Assembly (NCBI RefSeq): GCF_021654335.1
Contig: NZ_AP023423.1
Coordinates: 2,293,001-2,357,000, forward strand
DNA from: Sideroxyarcus emersonii
Lineage (GTDB): Bacteria > Pseudomonadota > Gammaproteobacteria > Burkholderiales > Gallionellaceae
Reading direction: 5' to 3'
Length of the DNA stretch: 64,000 nucleotides
Each line of letters opens with the position of its first letter. Position 1 is the stretch's first letter. The notes below the pieces were generated by a model. It searched no databases. It worked only from the letters and a program-made list of their open reading frames with translations, and was not told the DNA's origin. This document shows positions 19,692 to 28,421 of this stretch, one piece after another. Both the position numbers and the translations under genes were made by a program.

Positions 19692-22136
19692 TTATTCGAT
19701 GGTGGCAAGCGGGGTATATTCCTGAGCGTCTTTTCCTGCTGCACGTTCTTTCCACGGGTCGTCCTGCGAGTAGCGTTGCGACTCCAGGAAGCGCGCGTAA
19801 AGCTCGCCCCGCTCCGCCTTGTTTTCGACGACGTGCTGCTTGATGTAGGCCAGCCCGACGCGCTCTATCCACGGGGCGGTGCGTTCCATGTAGTTGGCTT
19901 CCTCGCGATAGAGTTGCATGAACGCGCCGCAGTACTCCAGCACGTCCGCTTCGGTCTCGACCTTGCACAGGAAGTCGGTGACGCGAACCTTGACGCCACC
20001 ATTCCCGCCCACATGTATCTCGTAGCCGGAGTCCACGCACACCACGCCAAAATCCTTGATGGTGGCTTCGGCGCAGTTGCGCGGGCAGCCTGAAACGGCG
20101 ATCTTGAATTTGTGCGGCGTCCAGGAACCCCAGGTCATCTTCTCGACCTTGATGCCCAGACCGGTCGAGTCCTGCGTGCCGAATCGGCACCAGTCGGAGC
20201 CAACGCAAGTCTTGACGGTGCGCAATGCCTTGCCATAGGCGTGACCGGAAACGAATCCGGCCTCGACCAATTCGCCCCACATCCTGGGCAAATTCTCCTT
20301 GGTAATCCCGTACAGGCCGATGCGCTGTCCGCCGGTGATATGGACGGTGGGCACTTCATAGCGTTCGGCGATCTCGGCAATCGAGCGCAACTCGGAGGGC
20401 GAAGTGACGCCGCCCCAGATACGCGGGATCACCGAATACGTGCCGTCCTTCTGGATGTTGGCATGCACACGTTCGTTGACGAAGCGCGAATGGCTGTCGT
20501 CCTCGTATTCGCCCGGCCATGCTGCCAACAGATAGTAGTTCAGCACGGGGCGGCACACATGGCAGCCGTCCGGTGTCTTCCAACTCAATGCCTGCATCAG
20601 GTCGCGGATTGTCTTCACGCCGAGCTCGCGGATGGCCTGTTGCACATCCTGGTGCGCATGTTCGGTGCAGCCGCAGATCGGCTTTTTGCTCGGCCTGGCG
20701 GAATAGTCGCCGCCCACCGTGTTCGCCAACAGCGCTTCCACGAGTCCGGTGCAGGAGCCGCACGAGGCGGATGCCTTGGTATGCGCGCGCACCTCTTCCA
20801 GCGTGAACAGCTTCTTGTCGACGATGGCATTGACGATCGCACCCTTGCATACGCCGTTGCATCCGCAGATCTCGGCCGTATCCGGCATGTTCGCGACGCT
20901 CGATACACCGCCGAGGCCGGAATCCCCCATATGCACCTGCCCGAACAGGAGATGTTCGCGCAATTCGGACACATCCGTTCCGTCGCGCATCATCTGGAAA
21001 TACCACGGGCCATCCACGGTATCGCCGTACATCACCGCGCCGCGCAACTTGTTGTCGCGCAGTACCAATTTCTTGTACACACCGCGTGCGGAATCCTGCA
21101 GCAGCAACTCTTCGTCCAGTGCGCCGGAATTGAAGTCTCCGGCAGAGAACAGATCGATGCCCGTCACCTTGAGTTTGGTCGATACCGAAGAGCCTTCGTA
21201 GCGCATCCCGCCATAACGGGCCAGATGATTTGCGGCAACCTTGGCCTGCTCGAACAAGGGTGCGACCAGCCCGTAGGTTTGCCCGCGGTGCTGCACGCAC
21301 TCGCCCACGGCATAGATCTTCGGGTCGAAGGTCTGCATGGTGTCGCTGACGACGATGCCGCGCTCGCAATGAATGCCTGCGGATTTGGCCAGGGCAATAT
21401 TGGGGCGGATGCCGGCCGACATCACAACCATATCTGCCGGGATCTCCTCGCCGTCCTTGAAGCGCAGACCTGTGACGGCCGTCTCGCCGAGTATGGCCTC
21501 GGTCTGCCGCGACAGATAGAACTTCAGGCCGCGTTTTTCCAACGCCTCCTTGAGCAGGTCTCCGCCTACCTTGTCCAGCTGGCGCTCCATCGGCCATTCG
21601 CACAGGTGCACGACCGACACATCCATGCCGCGCAGCGACAGTCCGTTCGCCGCTTCCAGTCCGAGCAAGCCACCTCCGATCACGACCGCGCGCTTGCCTG
21701 CAGCGGCCATGCCCAGCATGCTCTCGACATCGACGATGCTGCGGTAGCTCAGCACGCCGGGCAGGCCAATGCCGGGAACCGGCAGCATGATCGGGTTGGA
21801 GCCCGTTGCGATGAGCAGGCGGTCGTAGGGCACAGTCAATCCGTCTGCCGTCTCGACCGCACAGCCGATCCGGTCGATCCTCGTCACTGTCTTTCCCGCA
21901 TGCAGGGTGATATGGTTCTGCTCATACCAGTTCCAGTCGTTCAGGATCGTGTCCTGAAACGACATCTCGCCGGACAGCACCGGCGACAGCAGGATACGGT
22001 TGTAATTGGGCTGCGGCTCCGCGCCGAACACCGTGATGTCGAATTCATCCGCGGACATCTTGAGCAATTCCTCGATGGTGCGGATACCTGCCATACCGTT
22101 GCCGATCACTACCAGTCGTACCTTATTGCTTTTCAT
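19692..22136 (-). CDS. nirB: NADH-dependent assimilatory nitrite reductase large subunit
   Basis: Reduces nitrite to ammonium in the cytoplasm. Domain order: FAD/NAD-binding oxidoreductase (VRLVVIGNGMAGIRT; second Rossmann KRAVVIGGGLLGLEAANGL), BFD-like [2Fe-2S] region (CGCNGVCKGAI, CGSCTGLVEALL), a second C-rich module with CGCTEHAHQD, then the siroheme-[4Fe-4S] domains with CVGSDWC and CPRNC. Two ATGs are adjacent; the second (22136) has better spacing from AAGGAG, the first would start at 22139. A leader with an intrinsic terminator lies directly upstream, implying antitermination by NasT. Confidence 0.95.
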   Translation of the reverse strand: MKSNKVRLVVIGNGMAGIRTIEELLKMSADEFDITVFGAEPQPNYNRILLSPVLSGEMSFQDTILNDWNWYEQNHITLHAGKTVTRIDRIGCAVETADGLTVPYDRLLIATGSNPIMLPVPGIGLPGVLSYRSIVDVESMLGMAAAGKRAVVIGGGLLGLEAANGLSLRGMDVSVVHLCEWPMERQLDKVGGDLLKEALEKRGLKFYLSRQTEAILGETAVTGLRFKDGEEIPADMVVMSAGIRPNIALAKSAGIHCERGIVVSDTMQTFDPKIYAVGECVQHRGQTYGLVAPLFEQAKVAANHLARYGGMRYEGSSVSTKLKVTGIDLFSAGDFNSGALDEELLLQDSARGVYKKLVLRDNKLRGAVMYGDTVDGPWYFQMMRDGTDVSELREHLLFGQVHMGDSGLGGVSSVANMPDTAEICGCNGVCKGAIVNAIVDKKLFTLEEVRAHTKASASCGSCTGLVEALLANTVGGDYSARPSKKPICGCTEHAHQDVQQAIRELGVKTIRDLMQALSWKTPDGCHVCRPVLNYYLLAAWPGEYEDDSHSRFVNERVHANIQKDGTYSVIPRIWGGVTSPSELRSIAEIAERYEVPTVHITGGQRIGLYGITKENLPRMWGELVEAGFVSGHAYGKALRTVKTCVGSDWCRFGTQDSTGLGIKVEKMTWGSWTPHKFKIAVSGCPRNCAEATIKDFGVVCVDSGYEIHVGGNGGVKVRVTDFLCKVETEADVLEYCGAFMQLYREEANYMERTAPWIERVGLAYIKQHVVENKAERGELYARFLESQRYSQDDPWKERAAGKDAQEYTPLATIE

Positions 22137-22154
22137 CATCCGCTCCTTTCAATA

Positions 22155-22194
22155 AAAAGACGCCGTCCGGCTGCAAGCCGGAACGACGCCTTTG
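22155..22194 (-). terminator. Leader terminator ahead of nirB
   Basis: On the minus strand GGCGTCGTTCCGGC pairs with GCCGGACGGCGTC around a TTGCA loop, followed by TTTTTATT, ending 16 bases before the nirB start codon. Sited between nrtD and nirB within one operon, it would stop read-through unless prevented. The ACAAAGGCGTC at its 5' side is also present in the nrtA leader terminator. Confidence 0.75.
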
Positions 22195-22217
22195 TCGTTG
22201 CTACTTTCCGGGATCAC

Positions 22218-22233
22218 AACCCGCCGTTGGGCC
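22218..22233 (-). promoter_or_regulatory. Hexaloop hairpin in the nirB leader, candidate ANTAR target
   Basis: Minus-strand GGCCC-AACGGC-GGGTT folds as a 5-bp stem with a six-base loop having A at position 1 and G at position 4. That is the loop rule for RNA recognised by ANTAR proteins such as NasR/NasT. It lies about 25 bases before the terminator stem, the same spacing as the matching hairpin in the nrtA leader. The expected partner hairpin upstream could not be placed with confidence. Confidence 0.5.
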
Positions 22234-22272
22234 GCTTCCGTTATCTGTCGCTGCTGCTTTCGGCCGGTGAAG

Positions 22273-23064
22273 TCAGGCCGCTTCTTTCGCCTGCTTCTGA
22301 TACAGGAACTCCAGCACCGCGCCACGCAACTGGTGGTAGCGCGCATCGTTCGCCAATGCCAGACGGTTGCGCGGTTTGGGCAAATCGACGGACAGGATTT
22401 CGCCTATGGTCGCCGCCGGACCGTTGGTCATCATCACGATGCGGTCTGACAGCAACACTGCTTCGTCCACATCGTGCGTGACCATCACCACGGTGCTGTT
22501 CGTCTCTTTCACGATCTTCATCAGCTCATCCTGCAGATGTGCGCGCGTCAACGCATCCAGCGCACCGAACGGTTCGTCCATCAGCAATACTTTGGGTTGC
22601 ATGGAGAGGGCCCGGGCGATGCCGACGCGCTGCTTCATGCCGCCGGATATCTCATGCGGATACTTGTGCTCCGCATGGCTCAGGTGCACCAGTGAGAGCG
22701 CCGCACCGGTGCGCTGCCGGAGCTGTTCCCGGTTTTCCGTCGCGCCGAATACGCGTTCCACTGCGAGCAGGACATTCTCGAAGCAGGTCAGCCAAGGCAG
22801 CAAGGAATGGTTCTGGAACACCACTCCCCGATCCGGGCCGGGCCCCGCGATCTCGCGATCTGCACAGAGCATGATCCCGTCGGTCGGCATCAGCAATCCG
22901 GCGATCAGGTTGAGCAGAGTGGATTTGCCGCAACCCGAGTGCCCGATCAGCGTGACGAATTCGCCCGGATCGATCTTGAGGTCGATGTCCTTGAGCGCGA
23001 CGAAAGTGCCCTGTCTGGTTTCAAACGACATCTGCACATCCTCTATTTGCACATACTTTTTCAT
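22273..23064 (-). CDS. nrtD: Nitrate ABC transporter ATP-binding protein
   Basis: ATPase of the nitrate uptake system, 263 residues. Walker A is GHSGCGKST (about residues 44-52), the ABC signature is ISGGMKQRVGIARAL, Walker B is VLLMDEPFGALD, and the switch histidine is in VVMVTHDVDEA. The ATG at 23064 gives MKKYVQIEDVQMSFETRQG, and an upstream in-frame extension lies inside nrtB. It follows nrtB after 11 bases. The protein has no NrtC-like C-terminal substrate-binding extension. Confidence 0.93.
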   Translation of the reverse strand: MKKYVQIEDVQMSFETRQGTFVALKDIDLKIDPGEFVTLIGHSGCGKSTLLNLIAGLLMPTDGIMLCADREIAGPGPDRGVVFQNHSLLPWLTCFENVLLAVERVFGATENREQLRQRTGAALSLVHLSHAEHKYPHEISGGMKQRVGIARALSMQPKVLLMDEPFGALDALTRAHLQDELMKIVKETNSTVVMVTHDVDEAVLLSDRIVMMTNGPAATIGEILSVDLPKPRNRLALANDARYHQLRGAVLEFLYQKQAKEAA

Positions 23065-23075
23065 GGCATTCCCGA

Positions 23076-23849
23076 TCAATAACTGAATCGTTTGGCGATC
23101 TGGACCAGCATCGTTTCCAGCAGCAGGCCGACGATGCCGACGACGAATATCGCGATGATGATGTGCTCCACGTTCAGGTTGTTCCATTCATCCCACACCC
23201 AGAATCCGATACCCACCCCGCCGGTCAGCATTTCCGCCGCGACGATCACCAGCCATGCGGTACCGATCGCAAGACGTATGCCGGTCAGCATGTAGGGCAA
23301 GGTGGCTGGGAACAATATCTTGGTGAAGACTTTCCATTCCGACAGGTTGAGTACCCGCGCCACGTTCAGGTAATCCTGCGGCAACTGGCGCACCCCCATC
23401 GCGGTGTTGATGATCATCGGCCAGATGCTGGAGATGAAGATCACCCAGATGGCTGCCGGATTGGCAGCCTTGAATACCAGCAGACCGATGGGCAGCCAGG
23501 CCAGCGGAGATACCGGCCTGAGCATGCTCACGATGGGCGAGGTCATCTTGTCGAGGAAGCCGAAGCGCCCGATCATGAAGCCGAGCGGAATGCCGATCAG
23601 CGCGGCCAGCCCGAAACCAATTCCGACCCGCCCCAGCGAATTGAGGATGTTCCAGCCTATGCCCTGGTCGTTCGGCCCTTTCTGGTAGAACGGATCGCTG
23701 AACAGGCTGACGGCCGAATGCCAGGTCTTGACCGGCCCCGGCAGCGCTTCGCTGTTGTGCGCCAGCAGTGCCCAGATGAGAATGAACAATCCCATGCCGA
23801 TGACGGGCGGTACCAGATCCTCGACCAGGTATTTGTTGATCTTCATCAT
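23076..23849 (-). CDS. nrtB: Nitrate ABC transporter permease
   Basis: Inner-membrane permease of 257 residues with about six helices and the binding-protein-dependent transport EAA-like loop NVARVLNLSEWKVFTKILFPATLP. Starts MMKINKYLVEDLVPPVIG; the first ATG overlaps the nrtA stop as ATGA, the second is 3 bases later. Belongs to the NrtB/SsuC/TauC group; nitrate specificity is taken from the operon. Confidence 0.93.
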   Translation of the reverse strand: MMKINKYLVEDLVPPVIGMGLFILIWALLAHNSEALPGPVKTWHSAVSLFSDPFYQKGPNDQGIGWNILNSLGRVGIGFGLAALIGIPLGFMIGRFGFLDKMTSPIVSMLRPVSPLAWLPIGLLVFKAANPAAIWVIFISSIWPMIINTAMGVRQLPQDYLNVARVLNLSEWKVFTKILFPATLPYMLTGIRLAIGTAWLVIVAAEMLTGGVGIGFWVWDEWNNLNVEHIIIAIFVVGIVGLLLETMLVQIAKRFSY

Positions 23850-25153
23850 GCTCGCACCTTGAAGCTGGCCGCATACTTTTTCGGGTCCTTGCCGTCCCAG
23901 ACCGTCCCGTCGATCAGTTTGGACGTGCGCAATACATCCTTGGGGATAGGGACTTTCACCTGGGATGCCGCCTGTTTGTACAAGTCGATCTGGTTGATCT
24001 TTTTGGCGACGCCCAGATAATCCGGATCTTCCTTGAGCAGGCCCCAACGCTTGTGCTGGGTGAGGAACCACATGCCGTCGGACAGGTACGGGAAGTTGAC
24101 CGCACCGTCGTTGTAGAACTTCATGTAGTTCGGGTCGCTCCATTTCCTGCCCAGACCGTCCTCATATTGGCCTTCCATGCGTTGATTGATGATGTCCACC
24201 GGACAGTTGATATACGACTTGTCGGCGATGATCTCTGCGACGCCGCGGCGATTGGCCATGACGTCGATATATTTTGAGGCTTCCAGCATGGCCATGATCA
24301 TGGCCCGGGCCGTGTTGGGATACATGTGCGCGAATTCGGCCGTAGTGCCCAGGACCTTTTCCGGATGGTCTTTCCAGATATCCTGTGTGGTCGCCGCAGT
24401 GAATCCGATCTTGTCTGCGATGGCGCGATTGTTCCAGGGTTCGCCAACGCAAAATCCGTCCATGTTGCCGACGCGCATGTTGGCAACCATCTGGGGCGGC
24501 GGTACGGTGATGTTTTTTACGTCCTTGAGCGGATCGATACCGTAACTGGCCAACCAGTAATACAGCCACATCGCGTGCGTGCCCGTGGGAAAGGTCTGCG
24601 CAAAGGTGTAGTCGCGCTTGTCCGTTTCGATGAGCTTCTTCAGTTTGTCTCCGGTGGTCGCACCTTTATCTTTAAGCTGGTCGGAAAGCGTGATGCCCTG
24701 ACCGTTGTTATTGATGCTCATCAAGACCGCCATATCTTTCTTGGGACCGCCTATGCCGAGGTGTACACCATAAACCAGGCCGTAAAGCACGTGTGCCGCG
24801 TGCAGCTCACCGTTAACAACCTTGTCGCGCACGGACGCCCAGGATGCTTCCTTGGATGGGATGATCTTGATGCCATACTTTTCGTCGAACTTCATCACGG
24901 AAGCGATCACGACAGAGGCGCAATCGGTCAAGGGAATGAAACCGATCTTGACCTCCTTGAGTTCGGGTGCGTCAGATCCGCCGGCCCATGCGACCGCTCG
25001 AGTCCCCATCGGTACCATCGACATGATTCCTGCCGCGCCCAGAATTGCCCCTGTCTGTTTCATGAAGTCCCTCCGACCGTTTCGTTCAGGAGCTTGCGTC
25101 TTTGCTGCTACTGTTGTTTCGCTGTTCGTCGTTTCTTCGGTTGGCTTATTCAT
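23846..25153 (-). CDS. nrtA: Nitrate ABC transporter substrate-binding protein with Tat signal
   Basis: Periplasmic or membrane-tethered receptor of 435 residues, NrtA/NasF-like. The N-terminus is a twin-arginine signal: RRDFMKQ at residues 27-33, a hydrophobic stretch GAILGAAGIMSMVPM, then AVAWAGG. The mature part begins VKIGFIPLTDCASVVIA, with SWASVRDKVVNGELHAAHVLYG and RVGNMDGFCVGEPWNNRAI typical of the nitrate-binding family. The exported form distinguishes it from the cytoplasmic sensor NasS. The start at 25153 follows AGGAGATTGGAAG. A 290-base leader with a terminator precedes it. Confidence 0.93.
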   Translation of the reverse strand: MNKPTEETTNSETTVAAKTQAPERNGRRDFMKQTGAILGAAGIMSMVPMGTRAVAWAGGSDAPELKEVKIGFIPLTDCASVVIASVMKFDEKYGIKIIPSKEASWASVRDKVVNGELHAAHVLYGLVYGVHLGIGGPKKDMAVLMSINNNGQGITLSDQLKDKGATTGDKLKKLIETDKRDYTFAQTFPTGTHAMWLYYWLASYGIDPLKDVKNITVPPPQMVANMRVGNMDGFCVGEPWNNRAIADKIGFTAATTQDIWKDHPEKVLGTTAEFAHMYPNTARAMIMAMLEASKYIDVMANRRGVAEIIADKSYINCPVDIINQRMEGQYEDGLGRKWSDPNYMKFYNDGAVNFPYLSDGMWFLTQHKRWGLLKEDPDYLGVAKKINQIDLYKQAASQVKVPIPKDVLRTSKLIDGTVWDGKDPKKYAASFKVRA

Positions 25154-25193
25154 CTTCCAATCTCCTGTAAGGGAATTTCGTGACCCGAAAATC

Positions 25194-25235
25194 AAAAAGG
25201 CGTCCGACTGCGCGTGTACGCAGTGGGACGCCTTT
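25194..25235 (-). terminator. Leader terminator ahead of nrtA
   Basis: Very strong minus-strand hairpin: AAAGGCGTCC then CACTGCG paired with CGCAGT and GGACGCCTTT around a short TACA loop, followed by TTTTTGATTTT. It ends about 40 bases before the nrtA ATG, so it must be bypassed for nitrate genes to be expressed. Confidence 0.85.
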
Positions 25236-25255
25236 GTCCTGTATTGCAAATCCTC

Positions 25256-25273
25256 CGAACCGCCATTGATTCG
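25256..25273 (-). promoter_or_regulatory. Hexaloop hairpin in the nrtA leader, candidate ANTAR target
   Basis: Minus-strand CGAATC-AATGGC-GGTTCG forms a 6-bp stem (one G-T pair) with a hexaloop carrying A at position 1 and G at position 4, almost identical to the AACGGC loop in the nirB leader. It lies about 21 bases before the terminator stem. The nasT gene sits immediately upstream. Confidence 0.55.
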
Positions 25274-25404
25274 TTGACAGCCAATGTTCAGCAACAGTCG
25301 TGCCAGATTGCAGGTCGATCACTAATTGGCAATTCAATCATCAGGATATATACGGGGTGCGACTATCAGTCCGGATGGATGAGTATCTATTCAAGACCTT
25401 CTTT

Positions 25405-25440
25405 GGTGCATCGATTATCCGATTGGCCATTCGATGCACC
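25405..25440. repeat. Ten-base-pair inverted repeat after nasT
   Basis: GGTGCATCGA and TCGATGCACC form a perfect 10-bp stem around a 16-base loop, four bases past the nasT stop. On the plus strand it is followed by TTTTT and would act as a terminator for leftward-facing neighbours' antisense transcription; on the minus strand no T-run follows, so it may only mark the 3' end of nasT mRNA. Confidence 0.5.
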
Positions 25441-25444
25441 TTTT

Positions 25445-26020
25445 TCAAGCACTCAGTTCCTTGGCAAAAATGATCGCCTCGGCGATTTCCGCCAAACGTT
25501 TTCCCTTGCTCATCGCCATATTGCGCATCCGTTTATAGGCTTCCGGTTCGCTATAGCCGTGGTCGGCCATCAATATTCCCTTGGCCCGGTCCACCAGTTT
25601 GCGTTCGACGAGCTGGCTCTTCGCTTCCTTCAGTTCGTCACGCAAGCGCTTATGCTCCAGGAATCGCGCCGCCGCCACATGTATGATGCCGCTCAGATCT
25701 TCGCTCTGTATCGTATGCGCCACATAAGCGCTGACACCGGCGCGCATCGCTTCCTGAATACTCTGCTGATCGTTCCTCGCACTCAGTACGACCACCGGCT
25801 TTTCCAGCTTGGTGGACATCAGGCTGATCTGTTCAAGCGTGTCCCGTCCGGGCGCGTTGGCATCCACGATGATCACGTCCGCTGCGGCAGCTTGTATCGA
25901 TTGCTCGTCCACCTGCTCCCAGGCCAGAACACCAACGACAGCGAACTCTGCCAATTCAAGACTGGCTTTTAACCAAGCAGCCCGGTCTCTCAAATCATCG
26001 ATGATCAGAATTCGTTTCAA
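25445..26020 (-). CDS. nasT: ANTAR-domain response regulator, nitrate antiterminator
   Basis: RNA-binding regulator of 191 residues. N-terminal receiver domain (IIDDLRDRAAWLK, phosphorylatable Asp in VIIVDANAPGRDT near residue 52), then a coiled-coil linker and a C-terminal ANTAR domain from ELKEAKSQLVERKLVDRAKGILM through YKRMRNMAMSKGKRLAEIA. NasT-type proteins bind two-hairpin leader RNAs to prevent termination when nitrate is present. Starts with TTG at 26020, preceded by GAGGGG. NasS, the nitrate sensor that normally holds NasT, is not encoded in the window. Confidence 0.9.
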   Translation of the reverse strand: MKRILIIDDLRDRAAWLKASLELAEFAVVGVLAWEQVDEQSIQAAAADVIIVDANAPGRDTLEQISLMSTKLEKPVVVLSARNDQQSIQEAMRAGVSAYVAHTIQSEDLSGIIHVAAARFLEHKRLRDELKEAKSQLVERKLVDRAKGILMADHGYSEPEAYKRMRNMAMSKGKRLAEIAEAIIFAKELSA

Positions 26021-26820
26021 TTTAATCCCCTCGCATATCTCTCAAAGCCAGCAATATTCACGCCACGTGTAGCCGGCCTGTACTCATGGGACTTACGGGA
26101 TGGAAGCGGCGAATGACCGCACTGAAAAAGTGCAATGCGTAACGTATTGGTGCAGCCTAGCGCAAAGAATTCAGAAGTCGAGCAGACTAATTAAGTGCAG
26201 TTGCCATGGCTGGTCTGACAGGCAGAGTCCGAAGTTCGGCCATTGCGGTCATGGAATAATCTGGAAAACTAAGTCAGCTACCCGACCGGTAGAAGTCGTT
26301 TACTCACGCCCGTACTATTATGCTTATGTGGACCAGCAGGGCCGTCTGTTTAGCCTCCAGCGGCCATTGGAGGCTTCTTTCCGCTGCACGCGTTGCAGAC
26401 GAATATCGCCATTCTCCCTGTCGTGGATGTTTTGATTTCCAATATTGAATTCGCCGTGTTTGGTGAGTCATGTTGCCATATCGTAATGCTGGGGGCTTCT
26501 GCCATCCCCAGTTAGGCCATAGTAGCCGTTCTAGGCACAACATAATTACGTCCGGCTTGTACACACACTAAGCGGACATGCCGACAGCCCACCGGTTGAA
26601 TCCGCACCGAATTGCTGCCATTGCTAAGCTACCATGCGCAGATTTCACGCAACTCTTGAATCCATGGCGCAGCTTAAGGCTACGCTCATTGATGTGCAGG
26701 AAAAGAAGCTGATACCATGCAACCAGTCATCGGCCAGTCGCACCAACATGCATGACGCGCACCTGACCGATGTCCGGCATTTTCTTATCTCTTATGGCAA
26801 ATATTGAAAGTACGCATCTT
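26021..26820. other. Gene-free stretch upstream of nasT
   Basis: About 800 bases with no convincing coding frame, RNA gene or terminator. It is more AT-rich than the flanks and has many stops in all frames. A 9-base inverted motif (ATGACCGCA at 26113, TGCGGTCAT at 26244) is the only structure noticed. It should hold the nasT promoter at its left end. Confidence 0.4.
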
Positions 26821-26991
26821 ATGAAAAGAATCTTCCTGATTGGCTTGATGGTGTCGGTACTGGCGGGCTGCGAGGATATGCCGCTGCTCGGCGGAGAGGG
26901 TGAAGGCGATGATTTCGCTGCAACGTCACAGCACAAATCCCTGGATCACGGCCTGTCGCAACTACCGCAAAAACTCCCGATCAAGCACTAG
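26821..26991 (+). CDS. Small predicted lipoprotein, unknown function
   Basis: A 56-residue protein starting MKRIFLIGLMVSVLAGCEDMP: a charged start, hydrophobic core and lipobox LAGC ending at residue 18. The rest is short, polar and acidic (GGEGEGDDF). No clear Shine-Dalgarno sequence precedes the ATG at 26821, though an in-frame upstream ATG exists at 26770. Resembles the small entericidin-like or orphan lipoproteins common in proteobacteria. Confidence 0.5.
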   Translation: MKRIFLIGLMVSVLAGCEDMPLLGGEGEGDDFAATSQHKSLDHGLSQLPQKLPIKH

Positions 26992-27105
26992 CTGTTTGCC
27001 TTGCACACAGCCTGGAGGTTCGGCAGCTGGTTCCGGGAAAGCCGCCGACCTCCCATCGACCCAGGCTGACTTGCCAGCGCTTGCGGCCAAGCGGGTTGCC
27101 GCTTT

Positions 27106-27543
27106 TCAGGAATCGCAATTTGATTCGGCCTCTTTCCTGGCATTCTCGATGATGGCAGCGCGCGCATTGTCGTCGACATAGGTTCTTTCGCCGTTCTCGT
27201 TCTGACTGTAAACGCGCACCTGTCGCTGATAGATATCCAGCCGCTGCCTTGCGGCTGCACATCGGGATTTCCTTGCCGCCGCCGCATTATCGGCCGCACT
27301 CTTCTCCATCGCCTCGCGGCTCTTCTTCTGCGCCGCACTTTGCTGTTCCAGCTGTTGCATGGTCTTGTCCGGCGCGACCACGGGTTCAGAAGGTTTGACA
27401 GGATGGAAGTCCAGTTGCCTGGAATTCCCGGCACACGGCTGTTCGGAATAAACGAAGCCAGCCGGGGTCTCGCATTTGAATACGCCCGCACTGGCTAGCG
27501 GACTGATGGACAGCAGCGCTGCGAGCAATAGTGTTTGTTTCAT
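27106..27543 (-). CDS. Exported DUF4124-like protein
   Basis: A 145-residue periplasmic protein with signal peptide MKQTLLLAALLSISPLASAG. The mature N-terminus, VFKCETPAGFVYSEQPCAG, is the short Cys-x-aromatic-Cys module of DUF4124 proteins (pattern YKCxDxxGxxxYsdxPC). A long charged helix (QQLEQQSAAQKKSREAMEKS) and a Cys near the end follow. Function unknown. Start set at the ATG at 27543, ahead of the signal peptide. Confidence 0.75.
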   Translation of the reverse strand: MKQTLLLAALLSISPLASAGVFKCETPAGFVYSEQPCAGNSRQLDFHPVKPSEPVVAPDKTMQQLEQQSAAQKKSREAMEKSAADNAAAARKSRCAAARQRLDIYQRQVRVYSQNENGERTYVDDNARAAIIENARKEAESNCDS

Positions 27544-27591
27544 ACCGGCCCCTTCTGAATGCCATTGCACAGGATCCATGGACTGCGCCCC

Positions 27592-28356
27592 CTAAGGCTT
27601 GACAAAGCGCAGTGCAAAACTGTCCGTCGGCATATTCATTCTGAAGAATGGCTGCTCCCGAAGATCCGATGCATTGCGCAAAAAATCGCCCCGCCGTTCG
27701 AGCCGGAAGCCGGCCCGTTGCAGTTCGTCCTGAACCAGTGCTTCGTCTATGCGATGCAGGGTCTTTGCCACCGTCGCTCCCTGGCCCTTTTTCGCGGAAT
27801 GATCGATGACGACCAGATGTCCTCCCGATTTCAGCGCATTGAACAGGCGCTGATTCATCCTGACACGGTCCACCGACATGTAAGCGATATCGTGGTAATT
27901 CAGAACGATGGTGATCAGGTCCAGCCTGGGGGCATCGCCGGGGACCGGATCATCGTATGGTTGTACCACCGGGATGATATTCGGCTGGGGATGATCGGCC
28001 AGCCGCTGGATCAGTTCGGAGCGCGGCCTGTCCGCTTGCGCCCATACGGTGCCGCCCTGCCCCACTGCCAGTGCCAGCAGCTGGGTGGTGTAGCCCCTGC
28101 CGGTAGCGACATCCAGCACCAGCATGCCCGGATGGACATCGGCGAACTGCAGGAACTCCACCGGCTTGCGTTCGGCATCGACCCGGCGGTCATCGTCCGT
28201 GCGTATCGGACTGGCCGCCACCTGCTTGTAGAGCTCGTCCAGATTCTGCGCATCGCCCATCTGCACTGCGGCATTCCCATCCATGGCCCACGACAGGGCG
28301 GCTGCAAGCAGCAAAAAAGGGATTTTGTTCAGGTTCGACGAATATGCTGCAGACAT
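27592..28356 (-). CDS. Class I SAM-dependent methyltransferase with an export signal
   Basis: A 254-residue protein. The N-terminus (SSNLNKIPFLLLAAALSWAMDGNAA) looks like a cleavable signal peptide. It is followed by a Rossmann methyltransferase core: motif I MLVLDVATGRGYTTQLLA, then LDLITIVLNYHDIAY (motif II/IV) and HLVVIDHSAKKGQG. AGGAGCG precedes the ATG at 28356. Secreted methyltransferases of this type occur in proteobacteria, but how SAM would be supplied outside the cytoplasm is unclear. Downstream of the phytochelatin-synthase-like gene, same strand. The substrate is unknown. Confidence 0.75.
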   Translation of the reverse strand: MSAAYSSNLNKIPFLLLAAALSWAMDGNAAVQMGDAQNLDELYKQVAASPIRTDDDRRVDAERKPVEFLQFADVHPGMLVLDVATGRGYTTQLLALAVGQGGTVWAQADRPRSELIQRLADHPQPNIIPVVQPYDDPVPGDAPRLDLITIVLNYHDIAYMSVDRVRMNQRLFNALKSGGHLVVIDHSAKKGQGATVAKTLHRIDEALVQDELQRAGFRLERRGDFLRNASDLREQPFFRMNMPTDSFALRFVKP

Positions 28357-28421
28357 GGCTCGCTCCTTCGATCTGACCGGAAACGCAACGGCCGGACCGT
28401 TGCAACCAGGGGAAACGCCCT

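Noticed and set aside
20112..22481. A 789-codon plus-strand frame opposite nirB
   Set aside because: It mirrors nirB and its leader; no recognisable domain, while nirB has all expected cluster ligands.
26021..26820. Possible RNA gene or small proteins upstream of nasT
   Set aside because: No cloverleaf, terminator or credible start was found; frames are short and interrupted.
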